Shown here in pieces: positions 8,229-16,195 of a DNA stretch of 64,000 nt (positions are counted from its first letter, which is position 1; the number at the start of each line of letters is the position of its first letter). Source of the stretch: Tetragenococcus solitarius NBRC 100494 (lineage in GTDB: Bacteria; Bacillota; Bacilli; Lactobacillales; Enterococcaceae); the NCBI RefSeq assembly GCF_001544195.1, contig NZ_BCPY01000007.1, positions 1 through 64,000 of the forward strand, given 5' to 3'. Under the pieces are notes generated by a model, which saw nothing but the letters and a program-made list of their open reading frames with translations, had not been told where the DNA came from and made no database searches. The translations under genes were made by a program, and so were the position numbers.

Positions 8229-8490
8229 ATATCCGTAGATGCCGTTTATTGTCCTGGAGTATTGATCCCGCAAAGTCTAAGCAGGTGGGTTCCATGGCCA
8301 ACGAATTGAGCTACCAAATGAAAAGGCGTGCTACTGACGTTGGCACCTAACGGATCCCAATATATCAATAAAAATGTTCGGTCAATACTAAAAATGGATA
8401 ACTCGTACATCACAGATTTCCCAAATCTATAGTAGCATAATCTTGTAAATGTGGCAATAGACAGACTCATCAGACCGAACCGCTAATTTT
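8229..8490 (-). ncRNA. Candidate structured RNA next to rarA (possibly 6S RNA)
   Basis: This 260-nt gap has no convincing ORF, is clearly richer in GC than its AT-rich flanks, and ends abruptly between the psiE terminator and the rarA stop. On the minus strand the ends can pair, GTCTATTGC (about 8453-8461) with ACAATAAAC (about 8247-8255), with further GATG/CATC pairing. GTTCGGTC near the 5' end is perfectly complementary to GACCGAAC (about 8376-8383). The minus-strand 3' end runs into a T-run (8213-8221 region). 6S RNA is adjacent to the rarA neighbourhood in several Firmicutes, which is why I propose it. I cannot confirm the 6S consensus by eye, and the strand is uncertain. Confidence 0.4.
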
Positions 8491-8512
8491 TAAATAATCA
8501 AAGAAAAAAGGG

Positions 8513-9784
8513 TTATTTTTTCCAATCATTTAATTGTTTGTAGCGCATCGCCAGTGCTTTTTCGTATTTTCCAGTGTCTTTAGGTTCATAATAACTGGCT
8601 TTTTTTAATTTATCAGGTAAGTACTGTTGGTTTACCCAAGCCTCTTGATAGTCGTGAGGGTACTGGTAGCCGACTCCGCGTTTCAAATTTTTAGCTCCTT
8701 TGTAATGGCTATCGCGTAAGTGAGCAGGTACATCTCCGGATTTTCCGGCTTGTACATCTGTGATAGCTTTGTCCAAAGCTGTATGAGCAGAATTTGATTT
8801 AGGAGATAAGCATAGATCAACGACGGTTTCTGCTAGAGGTATACGCGCTTCAGGTAGCCCAATTTTTTCTGCTGCAAGTACGGCTTCCACACAACGTGCC
8901 GCAGCCTGCGGATTCGCTAAACCAATATCTTCATATCCAATGACCATCAAGCGTCGACAGATAACAGCTAAGTCACCTGCTTCAACCAATCTTGCTAAAT
9001 AATGAAGAGCAGCATCTACATCGCTACCGCGGATGGATTTTTGAAAAGCGGAGATGACATCATAGTGAGCATCTCCGCCCTTGTCATGAGTCAAAGCTTT
9101 CTTTTGGATACATTCTTCAATAATGGCTAACGTAATGTGAATTTGTCCATTTTCTTGTGCAGGAGTGGAACGAACAGCTAATTCAAGTCCGTTTAAAGCA
9201 CTACGTAAGTCGCCATTGGTAGCACGACACAAATGAACTTTGGCCTTTTCATCCAAAATGACAGAATAATTACCTAGTCCGCGTTCTTTGTCAGCAAGTG
9301 CAGTATCTAGAGCTTGCGCCAGGTCTGCTTCTGTTAAAGGAAGAACTTCAAAGATTTGCGTCCGGCTTCTAATAGCGGGATTAATTGTAATATAGGGGTT
9401 TTCTGTAGTTGCTCCAATCATGATGATGCGCCCATTTTCTAAATGAGGCAACAAAAAGTCTTGTTTTGTTTTATCTAAACGGTGAACTTCGTCTAGCAAT
9501 AAAATAACAGTACCGCTCATTTTTGCTTCTTCTGCCACAATTTGTAAATCTTTTTTAGTATCAGTTGCAGCATTAAGCATACGAAAAGCATATTGAGTCG
9601 TTCCAGCAATAGCACTCGCAATACTCGTTTTTCCAGTTCCTGGTGGACCGTATAAAATCATAGATGATAACATCTGGGCATCGATCATACGTCGGATGAT
9701 TTTTCCTTTTCCAACCAAGTGTTGTTGACCCACAACTTCATTTAAGTTTTGTGGCCGCATCCGATAACTTAGTGGCTGTTGCAT
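8513..9784 (-). CDS. rarA: Replication-associated recombination protein RarA (MgsA)
   Basis: A 423-residue AAA+ ATPase related to the clamp-loader, acting at stalled replication forks. The Walker A is GPPGTGKTS (about residue 47), Walker B is ILLLDEVHRLD, sensor 1 lies in IMIGATTENPY and the arginine finger region is AIRSRTQIFEV. The C-terminal tetramerisation half contains YEDIGLANPQA and HLRDSHYKGAKNL. The start was set at ATG 9784, behind AGAAAGAAGGA, because upstream in-frame sequence back to 9982 has no RBS and lies over the divergent mpg promoter region. Full length for the family. The neighbouring 6S-like region fits Firmicute context. Confidence 0.95.
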   Translation of the reverse strand: MQQPLSYRMRPQNLNEVVGQQHLVGKGKIIRRMIDAQMLSSMILYGPPGTGKTSIASAIAGTTQYAFRMLNAATDTKKDLQIVAEEAKMSGTVILLLDEVHRLDKTKQDFLLPHLENGRIIMIGATTENPYITINPAIRSRTQIFEVLPLTEADLAQALDTALADKERGLGNYSVILDEKAKVHLCRATNGDLRSALNGLELAVRSTPAQENGQIHITLAIIEECIQKKALTHDKGGDAHYDVISAFQKSIRGSDVDAALHYLARLVEAGDLAVICRRLMVIGYEDIGLANPQAAARCVEAVLAAEKIGLPEARIPLAETVVDLCLSPKSNSAHTALDKAITDVQAGKSGDVPAHLRDSHYKGAKNLKRGVGYQYPHDYQEAWVNQQYLPDKLKKASYYEPKDTGKYEKALAMRYKQLNDWKK

Positions 9785-9935
9785 GTTTATCCTTCTTTCT
9801 TTTCTTACTGACCACAGTATAACATAATATGTTACTGCTTCTTCGTTTAAGAAAGGCAGCAGTATGAAAAAAGGACAAAATAAAAGGATGGCGCAAACGA
9901 TAAGTTTTGTGTATGATGGGCAATAGGTGATAGGA

Positions 9936-10568
9936 ATGGACGAAACAATAAAAATTTTTGAAACAGCTTCAACGGTCGACATTGCTCGTTATTTAGTGGG
10001 GATGTACCTTGAACATGAAACAACAAATGGAAAATTAGGCGGCTACATCGTTGATTGTGAAGCTTATTTAGGCCCGGAAGATATGGCAGCTCATAGCTAT
10101 GGAATGAGAAATACCCCTCGATTAAAAGCGATGTATCAAAAGCCTGGCACAATTTATTTATATACAATGCACACACATTTAATATTAAACATGGTGACAC
10201 AACCTGAAGGTCATCCTCAAGGGGTGATGATTCGTGCCATTGAACCTGTTGAAGGTAAAAAACAAATGGAAGCTATTCGTGCGAAAACGGGTCCTGAACT
10301 TTCAAACGGACCTGGCAAATTGGTCGAGGCTTTAGATATCTCAAGAGAACTTTATGGTCAGTCGATTTTTTCCAGTGCCTTACACTTAGTTCCTGAAAAA
10401 AGAAGGATCCCTAAAAAAATAAAATCACTCCCACGCGTAGGTATTCCTAATAAAGGAGAGTGGACGGATATGCCGTTGCGTTTTGTTGCTAGCGGAAATC
10501 CTTATATAACCAAAGCCCGCCGACAAGAAATCGATCCAGAAGGTAGCTGGCAAAAAGAGGAGGGCTAA
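9936..10568 (+). CDS. mpg: 3-methyladenine DNA glycosylase (AAG/Mpg family)
   Basis: A base-excision repair glycosylase removing alkylated purines such as 3-methyladenine. The active-site block is VDCEAYLGPEDMAAHS, with the catalytic Glu in CEAYLG, followed by KPGTIYLYTMHTH and the DNA-binding NGPGKLVEAL loop. It is about 210 residues, normal for bacterial AAG. ATG 9936 sits eight bases after AGGTGAT; GTG 9927 is the alternative. The next gene starts four bases after its stop, making an operon mpg-DUF3013-prmA-rsmE. Confidence 0.93.
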   Translation: MDETIKIFETASTVDIARYLVGMYLEHETTNGKLGGYIVDCEAYLGPEDMAAHSYGMRNTPRLKAMYQKPGTIYLYTMHTHLILNMVTQPEGHPQGVMIRAIEPVEGKKQMEAIRAKTGPELSNGPGKLVEALDISRELYGQSIFSSALHLVPEKRRIPKKIKSLPRVGIPNKGEWTDMPLRFVASGNPYITKARRQEIDPEGSWQKEEG

Positions 10569-10572
10569 TTTT

Positions 10573-11043
10573 ATGGCTAAAGAAACGATGTTACGTTTTT
10601 TAGAAAAACAGATAGAAACGAAACTAGCAGATTACGACACAGCTGTAGATTGGGATGTTAAAAACCATACTTTTGAGATTATATTGCAATTATTTGCTAA
10701 AAATCAAACACAAGAAGTGATCAATGATGCTAAAGGAGTATCTTCAGATGAAGAGGTTATTGAATTTGAAGACGCGATATTACTTTATAATCCGCAAAAA
10801 TCTCAATTTAATCCTGATGACTTTTTAGCTGTAATTCCTTTTGCGGGTAAAAAGGGAATGCCAAAAAATCAAATTGCCGGTTTGGTTGATTACATTAAAG
10901 ATATATTAGATGAGGGACAAAGTGATTTATTGGATTTTTTGACAAGCGATCAAGAGACTTTTGAATTAATGTTTAATAAAGACGAATGGACAGCACGCAT
11001 TAAACAAGGGCCAACTGACTACTTGCCTTATCCAAAGTACTAA
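10573..11043 (+). CDS. DUF3013 family protein
   Basis: A 156-residue acidic soluble protein matching the DUF3013 family found in Lactobacillales, typically just upstream of prmA as here. It begins MAKETMLRFLEKQIE and carries a conserved-looking VDWD segment (about residue 25), IPFAGKKGMPKNQIAGLVDY in the middle, and a C-terminal tail ending in PYPKY. The RBS (AGAGGAGGG) is inside the end of mpg. The function is unknown; the conserved link with ribosomal-protein and rRNA methyltransferases hints at a translation-related role, by context only. Confidence 0.85.
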   Translation: MAKETMLRFLEKQIETKLADYDTAVDWDVKNHTFEIILQLFAKNQTQEVINDAKGVSSDEEVIEFEDAILLYNPQKSQFNPDDFLAVIPFAGKKGMPKNQIAGLVDYIKDILDEGQSDLLDFLTSDQETFELMFNKDEWTARIKQGPTDYLPYPKY

Positions 11044-11060
11044 CTGGAGGTTTGCCACAG

Positions 11061-12008
11061 ATGAAATGGAATGAAATTAAAGTAGAAACTGCCAGTGAAG
11101 CAGTAGAAGCCGTTGCCAATATCCTGATGGAAGCTGGCGCTAGTGGAGTAGCTATTGAAGATACAAAAGACATTGAAAATTTTCAAACAGACGAATTTGG
11201 AGAAATTATCGATCCAGAAATGGTCACTTCCTTGACTGAGGGAGCCTATGTTAAGGCATATTTTCCGGAAACAATTTTTGTACCCGAAATTCTGCCAGCG
11301 ATTGAAGAAAAAATAAATAAATTACCTGATTTTGGGTTGGCAATTGGGAAAAATGAGATACAAGTAACCGAAGTCGCGGAAAAAGATTGGGCCACTGCTT
11401 GGAAGAAATATTATCATCCTGTTCGTATTTCCCGTTTTTTGACGATTAAACCTAGTTGGGAAGAATACCAAACCGTCGATCCTAAAGAACAAGTCATCAA
11501 TTTAGATCCGGGAATGGCTTTTGGCACGGGAACGCATCCAACCACGCGCTTAACCCTACAAGCTTTAGAAACTGCTTTACATGGCAATGAAGTGGTTTTA
11601 GATGTAGGTACAGGCTCTGGTGTATTGAGTATTGCCGCTAGTTTTTTAGATGCGAAAAAAGTTTTTGCCTATGACTTAGATGAAGTAGCTGTGAAAGCAG
11701 CAAAAGAAAATATTGCACTGAATCCTGCGGTAAAAAATGTTCAAGTCAAAACTAATGACTTATTAGCTGGAGTTAAACAAAAGGCTGACGTCATTGTAGC
11801 TAATATCCTAGCCGATATTATTATTAAAATGCTGCCGGATGCTTGGCGTTTATTGAACGATAAAGGAACTTTAATTGTATCAGGAATTATCGAAGCTAAA
11901 AAACAAATGGTGATTGATGCGATACAAGCACAAGGATTTATTATCGATCAGATTTTTCAACAAAAGGATTGGTATGCCTTAACCTTTAAAAAAGTAGAGG
12001 ATGAGTGA
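11061..12008 (+). CDS. prmA: Ribosomal protein L11 methyltransferase
   Basis: PrmA transfers methyl groups from SAM to several amino groups of ribosomal protein L11. The N-terminal L11-recognition domain (MKWNEIKVETASEAVEAVAN) precedes a class I SAM-dependent methyltransferase fold. Motif I is VLDVGTGSGVLSIAA, preceded by the PrmA-specific DPGMAFGTGTHPTT, and the catalytic region is VIVANILADII. ATG 11061 lies ten bases after GGAGG; a TTG at 11052 is too close. Its stop lies one base before the rsmE start, indicating coupling. Confidence 0.95.
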   Translation: MKWNEIKVETASEAVEAVANILMEAGASGVAIEDTKDIENFQTDEFGEIIDPEMVTSLTEGAYVKAYFPETIFVPEILPAIEEKINKLPDFGLAIGKNEIQVTEVAEKDWATAWKKYYHPVRISRFLTIKPSWEEYQTVDPKEQVINLDPGMAFGTGTHPTTRLTLQALETALHGNEVVLDVGTGSGVLSIAASFLDAKKVFAYDLDEVAVKAAKENIALNPAVKNVQVKTNDLLAGVKQKADVIVANILADIIIKMLPDAWRLLNDKGTLIVSGIIEAKKQMVIDAIQAQGFIIDQIFQQKDWYALTFKKVEDE

Positions 12009-12009
12009 G

Positions 12010-12765
12010 ATGCAACGCTACTTTATCGATGAAAAATACGAACCAAAAACTACCTATAAAATAAGTGGCGAGCCTTATCATCATATTACTCATGTGATGC
12101 GGATGAAAGAAGGCGCACAATTTTACTTAGTTTTTTCGGATCAAGTAGTTATACAAGTCGAAATTATAGGCATTTATAGCCATGAAGTACATGTGAAAGA
12201 AATTGCTAAAGAAAATCAGGAAAAAGAACTTTCTTTAGCAATAACGGTGGCTTGTGGTTATCCTAAAGGAGATAAGTTTGAATGGATTGTCCAAAAGGCA
12301 ACAGAGTTAGGTGCAGCCGAGTTTATTGGTTTTCCTGCTAAAACTTCTGTAGTAAAATGGGACGAAAAAAAACTAGCTAAAAAACAACAACGTTTAGCTA
12401 AAATTGCTCGAGAAGCCGCTGAACAGTCACAGCGCAGTGTTTTGCCTAAAGTGCATCTTTTATCTAAGCAAGAAGACTTTCTGACGCTTTTTTCGCATTA
12501 TGATTATGTGCTGGTTGCTTACGAAGAATCTGCAAAACAAGGAGAAACAGCTGAATTAGTTCACTTATTGCAGACAGTTCAAAACAACAGTCGTGTGTTA
12601 GCTATTTTTGGACCTGAAGGTGGTTTTTTACCCGAAGAGACAACTGCTTTTTTACAAAAACAGGCCGTACTTTGTGGTCTTGGTCCGAGAATTTTACGCG
12701 CAGAAACAGCACCATTATATCTATTGAGTGCAGTTAGTTACCATTTAGAGCTTCTTAATAAATAA
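12010..12765 (+). CDS. rsmE: 16S rRNA m3U1498 methyltransferase
   Basis: RsmE methylates U1498 of 16S rRNA at N3. It is a 251-residue SPOUT-class enzyme. The N-terminal PUA-like domain shows MQRYFIDE and ISGEPYHHITHVMRMKEG. The C-terminal knot shows GDKFEWIVQKATELGA, IAREAAEQSQRS, IFGPEGGF and LGPRILRAETAPLY, the full signature set. ATG 12010 was chosen over ATG 12001 because the GAGG RBS is nine bases before the former and abuts the latter. Last gene of the mpg operon. Confidence 0.95.
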   Translation: MQRYFIDEKYEPKTTYKISGEPYHHITHVMRMKEGAQFYLVFSDQVVIQVEIIGIYSHEVHVKEIAKENQEKELSLAITVACGYPKGDKFEWIVQKATELGAAEFIGFPAKTSVVKWDEKKLAKKQQRLAKIAREAAEQSQRSVLPKVHLLSKQEDFLTLFSHYDYVLVAYEESAKQGETAELVHLLQTVQNNSRVLAIFGPEGGFLPEETTAFLQKQAVLCGLGPRILRAETAPLYLLSAVSYHLELLNK

Positions 12766-12773
12766 AGTGAATA

Positions 12774-12803
12774 TTTGAAAAAAGCAAAGTTTTTATTGTA
12801 TAA
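12774..12803 (+). promoter_or_regulatory. Promoter of rel
   Basis: TTGAAA, an 18-bp spacer and TATAAT lie just after the rsmE stop. About 130 nt of leader separate it from the rel start, including the hairpin at 12885-12912. Confidence 0.6.
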
Positions 12804-12884
12804 TAGAATCGTTAGATGACTAGGACAAACGTTTTTTGTAACGTTTATTTGTTTTTTCTTCTTTTGTATATAAATAAGAAAAAG

Positions 12885-12912
12885 TGTCTGGGTAAAAAAC
12901 CCAGACATTTTT
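12885..12912 (+). terminator. Terminator-like hairpin in rel leader
   Basis: TGTCTGGG (12885-12892) pairs perfectly with CCCAGACA (12900-12907), followed by TTTTTG. It lies downstream of a TATAAT promoter box and only a few bases before the rel RBS, so it is either an attenuator of rel or an RNA end for rsmE readthrough. Confidence 0.7.
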
Positions 12913-12928
12913 GACAAGGAGGGTTAAT

Positions 12929-15142
12929 ATGGCAAAAGACAGCGTAATGTCAGGAACTAGCGTGATTAAACTGGTATCGTTTTATATGAGCGATGTACAT
13001 ACCGCTTTTGTAAAAAAAGCCTATGAATACGCAGTAGAAGCGCATAAAGATCAATATCGTAAATCTGGAGAACCTTACATCATCCACCCTATTCAAGTAG
13101 CGGGAATTTTAGCTGAATTACATATGGATCCACATACGATTTCTGCAGGTTTTTTACACGATGTGGTGGAAGATACAGACGTAACGTTAGAAGATTTAAA
13201 AAATGAATTTGGTACAGATGTGGCAATGATTGTCGATGGTGTCACAAAACTGGGAAAAATTAAATATAAATCTCATGAGGAACAACTGGCAGAAAATCAT
13301 CGAAAAATGCTTTTAGCTATGGCACAAGATTTGCGAGTGATCATGGTAAAATTAGCTGACCGATTGCATAACATGCGTACTTTAAAACACTTACGAGACG
13401 ATAAACAGCGACGAATTGCTAGAGAAACTTTGGAGATCTATGCTCCATTGGCAGATCGCTTAGGGATTAGCCGTATTAAATGGGAGCTAGAAGATTTGTC
13501 CTTACGCTACTTAAACCCTAAGCAATATTATCGCATTGTACATTTAATGCAGTCTAAACGCGAAGAGCGTGAAAAATATGTAGCACAGGCTGTGGAAGAA
13601 ATTCGAATTGCGACAGAAGAATTGGATATTTATGCCGAAATTTACGGTCGCCCTAAACATATCTATTCGGTTTATCGTAAAATGGTAGATCAAAAGAAAC
13701 AATTTGATGAAATTTATGACCTGCTGGCAATTCGAGTCATTGTCGATTCGATTAAAGACTGTTATGCAGTACTAGGAGCTATTCACACAAAGTGGAAGCC
13801 GCTGCCAGGGCGTTTTAAAGACTATATTGCTATGCCTAAAGCAAATATGTATCAATCGATTCATACAACAGTTATTGGTCCTCATGGAAATCCAGTGGAA
13901 GTTCAAATACGAACACATCAAATGCACGAAGTTGCTGAATTTGGCGTAGCTGCTCATTGGGCATATAAAGAAGGACGCACAGAAGAGATTCAACCGGACG
14001 AAATGACGAATCAAGTAAGTTGGTTTAAAGAGCTATTGGAATTACAAGATGAAAGTTTCGATGCTTCTGATTTCATGGAAAGCGTGAAGGGGGATATCTT
14101 TAGCGATAAGGTGTATGTATTTACTCCTAAAGGGGATGTTTCTGAATTACCAAAAGGATCTGGGCCTTTAGACTTTGCTTATCATATTCACACGGATATC
14201 GGCAACAAAACTGTGGGAGCAAAAATTAACGGGAAAATGGCGCAGCTTGATTACAAATTGAAAAATGGAGACATTGTAGAAATTTTAACCTCACCTAATT
14301 CATTTGGACCAAGTAGAGATTGGCTGAAATTTGTTGCGACCAGTAAAGCTAGAAATAAAATTAAACGTTTCTTTAAAGCGCAAGACCGTGATGAAAATAT
14401 TGAAAAAGGTCATACAATGCTAGTTAAAGCATTACAGGAAATGGACTTTTCAGCCAAAGAGATCCTTTCAAAAACTAAAATTCAAGAAGCCTTAGAACGC
14501 TTTAACTATCAATCAGAAGATGATCTATATGCAGCTGTAGGTTATGGCGAGATTAGTCCTATCACGTTAGCGAATCGTTTAACAGAAGAGCAACGACGCA
14601 AGCGTCAAGAAGCAGAAGAAAAACAGCGCGTGCAAGATATGGTAAATAATGGTCCTAAAAAAGAGCCGGAAAAAATGAAAATCCGTCATGATGGTGGCGT
14701 GGTTATTCAAGGGGTACAAAATTTATTGATTCGCATTAGTCATTGCTGTAACCCGGTTCCAGGTGATGAGATTGTAGGCTATATTACCAAAGGACGTGGA
14801 GTATCAATTCACCGGAAAGATTGTCCAAATGTGCAAAATTCTGAACAGATGAAAGATCGCTTGATTGAAGTTGAGTGGGAAGATACAAGTAATGTTAACA
14901 AAGAATATGATGCTGAAATTGAAGTTCATGGTTATGACCGAGCTGGATTGTTAAATGACATCCTACAGGTCGTTAGTTCCCAAAATCAACGTATTGTGAA
15001 TGTGGGAGCTCGTTCGAATAAAGAAAAAACAGCAACCATTCGTATTAAAGTTTCGATTAAAAACTTATCGCATTTACAAACAATTGTAGATAAGATCAAA
15101 CAGGTTAAAGATATTTATAGCGTTCATCGTTTGAAAGGATAG
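12929..15142 (+). CDS. rel: Bifunctional (p)ppGpp synthetase/hydrolase Rel
   Basis: A long RSH enzyme (737 residues) that makes and degrades the alarmone (p)ppGpp. The domains in order are: HD hydrolase ([15 protein letters not shown], then [10 protein letters not shown] and [12 protein letters not shown]) with the residues of an active hydrolase; synthetase ([16 protein letters not shown]); TGS ([12 protein letters not shown]); a zinc-finger/CC-type region ([16 protein letters not shown]); and a C-terminal ACT domain. The start is ATG 12929 after AAGGAGGG; the in-frame upstream TTG lies inside the leader hairpin. The dtd gene follows five bases later, the usual Firmicute arrangement. Confidence 0.97.
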   Translation: MAKDSVMSGTSVIKLVSFYMSDVHTAFVKKAYEYAVEAHKDQYRKSGEPYIIHPIQVAGILAELHMDPHTISAGFLHDVVEDTDVTLEDLKNEFGTDVAMIVDGVTKLGKIKYKSHEEQLAENHRKMLLAMAQDLRVIMVKLADRLHNMRTLKHLRDDKQRRIARETLEIYAPLADRLGISRIKWELEDLSLRYLNPKQYYRIVHLMQSKREEREKYVAQAVEEIRIATEELDIYAEIYGRPKHIYSVYRKMVDQKKQFDEIYDLLAIRVIVDSIKDCYAVLGAIHTKWKPLPGRFKDYIAMPKANMYQSIHTTVIGPHGNPVEVQIRTHQMHEVAEFGVAAHWAYKEGRTEEIQPDEMTNQVSWFKELLELQDESFDASDFMESVKGDIFSDKVYVFTPKGDVSELPKGSGPLDFAYHIHTDIGNKTVGAKINGKMAQLDYKLKNGDIVEILTSPNSFGPSRDWLKFVATSKARNKIKRFFKAQDRDENIEKGHTMLVKALQEMDFSAKEILSKTKIQEALERFNYQSEDDLYAAVGYGEISPITLANRLTEEQRRKRQEAEEKQRVQDMVNNGPKKEPEKMKIRHDGGVVIQGVQNLLIRISHCCNPVPGDEIVGYITKGRGVSIHRKDCPNVQNSEQMKDRLIEVEWEDTSNVNKEYDAEIEVHGYDRAGLLNDILQVVSSQNQRIVNVGARSNKEKTATIRIKVSIKNLSHLQTIVDKIKQVKDIYSVHRLKG

Positions 15143-15147
15143 AGATT

Positions 15148-15597
15148 ATGCGTGCAGTAGTTCAAAGAGTCAAAAATGCCAGTGTTGCAATTGATGAAAA
15201 AACTGTAGGAAAAATCGGCCGTGGCTTTATGATTTTATTAGGAATTCATGAAGAGGATACACGCGAAGATGCGGAGTACTTAGTAAAAAAAATTTCCAAG
15301 TCCCGTGTTTTTGAAGACGAAAATGGCAAGTTGAACTTGAGTATTCAAGCAGTAGGTGGCAGTATTTTAAGCATTTCACAATTTACCTTATATGCAGATA
15401 CTAAAAAAGGCAATCGGCCAAGTTTTATTAAAGCTGCACGTCCAGAAAGTGCAATTCCGCTTTATAAAGCTTTTAACCAAGGATTAAACCAACAAGGAAT
15501 TGATGTAGTAACAGGTGAATTCGGTGCAGATATGCAAGTTTCACTGGTTAACGATGGTCCAGTTACGATTATTTATGATACTAGAGAAAAATCCTAA
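15148..15597 (+). CDS. dtd: D-aminoacyl-tRNA deacylase
   Basis: Dtd hydrolyses D-aminoacyl-tRNAs (and Gly-tRNA-Ala) to keep D-amino acids out of translation. All hallmarks are seen in 149 residues: the MRAVVQRV start, the SQFTLYAD active-site motif (about residue 77) and the cross-subunit [11 protein letters not shown] motif near the end. It is cotranscribed with rel. The gene is followed by about 600 nt without a protein gene, which holds a repeat cassette and the pckA promoter. Confidence 0.96.
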   Translation: MRAVVQRVKNASVAIDEKTVGKIGRGFMILLGIHEEDTREDAEYLVKKISKSRVFEDENGKLNLSIQAVGGSILSISQFTLYADTKKGNRPSFIKAARPESAIPLYKAFNQGLNQQGIDVVTGEFGADMQVSLVNDGPVTIIYDTREKS

Positions 15598-15762
15598 TTT
15601 ACTTTGTACATAAAAGCTGGACTGTTGGACCATGCTTATAAGTAAAAATTTGAATTATAGCGCTAGCGTCCAAGAAATGTTTTGGGCCGCTAGTTTTTTT
15701 GTTTCTGCTGAATGCTTATTAAAGACAAACCGTCGCTTATTGGTTTTAAAATGGTGTTTACT

Positions 15763-15972
15763 GGACATAAAACTTTATTATTTTTGTCTGATAACTGATT
15801 ATGAGCTAAAAGTTCAGTTGAGTAATGTCCTACAGTGAGAAATCGGCCAAAATTTTAGTGAAGTTATGTCCTATTTCATCAAAAACGGTGGTTTTTCCTT
15901 TTAAGGCAAAAGAATTCATTAGTTATGCTCCTAATCTAATTCCGAGGCAAAAGATTGGTTGAGTAATGGCCT
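15763..15972. repeat. Paired 27-nt hairpin repeat cassette, copy 1
   Basis: Four units of 27 nt start at 15763, 15804, 15905 and 15946. Each has complementary or near-complementary ends of the GGAC...GTCC type and a middle like AAAAGTTCAGTTGAGTAAT. Units are paired with a 41-nt period. The whole cassette, including flanks, aligns with 28052-28275, where unit order, pairing and spacing are the same. The surrounding sequence carries no RBS-supported ORF; a further hairpin (AGAGATCATTTT/AAAATGGTCTCT) lies at about 15985-16015. Confidence 0.7.
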
Positions 15973-16091
15973 GTAATTAGAAATGAGAGATCATTTTTTA
16001 ATGAAAATGGTCTCTATTCTAAAATCGTCTTTAGAAGTTGGTTTTTTAAGGAAGTAGCTACATATTTGTCCAATTTTGCCATTAAAAAGAT

Positions 16092-16120
16092 TTGTAAGCG
16101 CTTTATAAATGTGGGATAAT
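16092..16120 (+). promoter_or_regulatory. pckA promoter with overlapping cre (CcpA) site
   Basis: TTGTAA (16092-16097) and GATAAT (16115-16120) are 17 bp apart. TGTAAGCGCTTTATA (16093-16107) fits the catabolite responsive element consensus and overlaps the -35 box, which predicts CcpA repression of pckA when a preferred sugar is present. Confidence 0.8.
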
Positions 16121-16195
16121 AAGAATTGTAGGAGAAATATTCATTTATATTCATTACTAATACTTTGTGCTTGTTTTAACGAAAGGAGTTTATCT

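Noticed and set aside
8246-8470. 74-codon ORF on the minus strand
   Set aside because: No RBS, no family-like sequence, and it lies in the likely structured RNA block.
15632-15838. 68-codon ORF after dtd
   Set aside because: It crosses the first two units of the repeat cassette, has no RBS and reads as low-complexity sequence.
15763-15972. Possible CRISPR array because of regular 27-nt units
   Set aside because: Units are diverged hairpins in unequal pairs, spacers are of different length and partly conserved between the two copies, and no cas genes are present.
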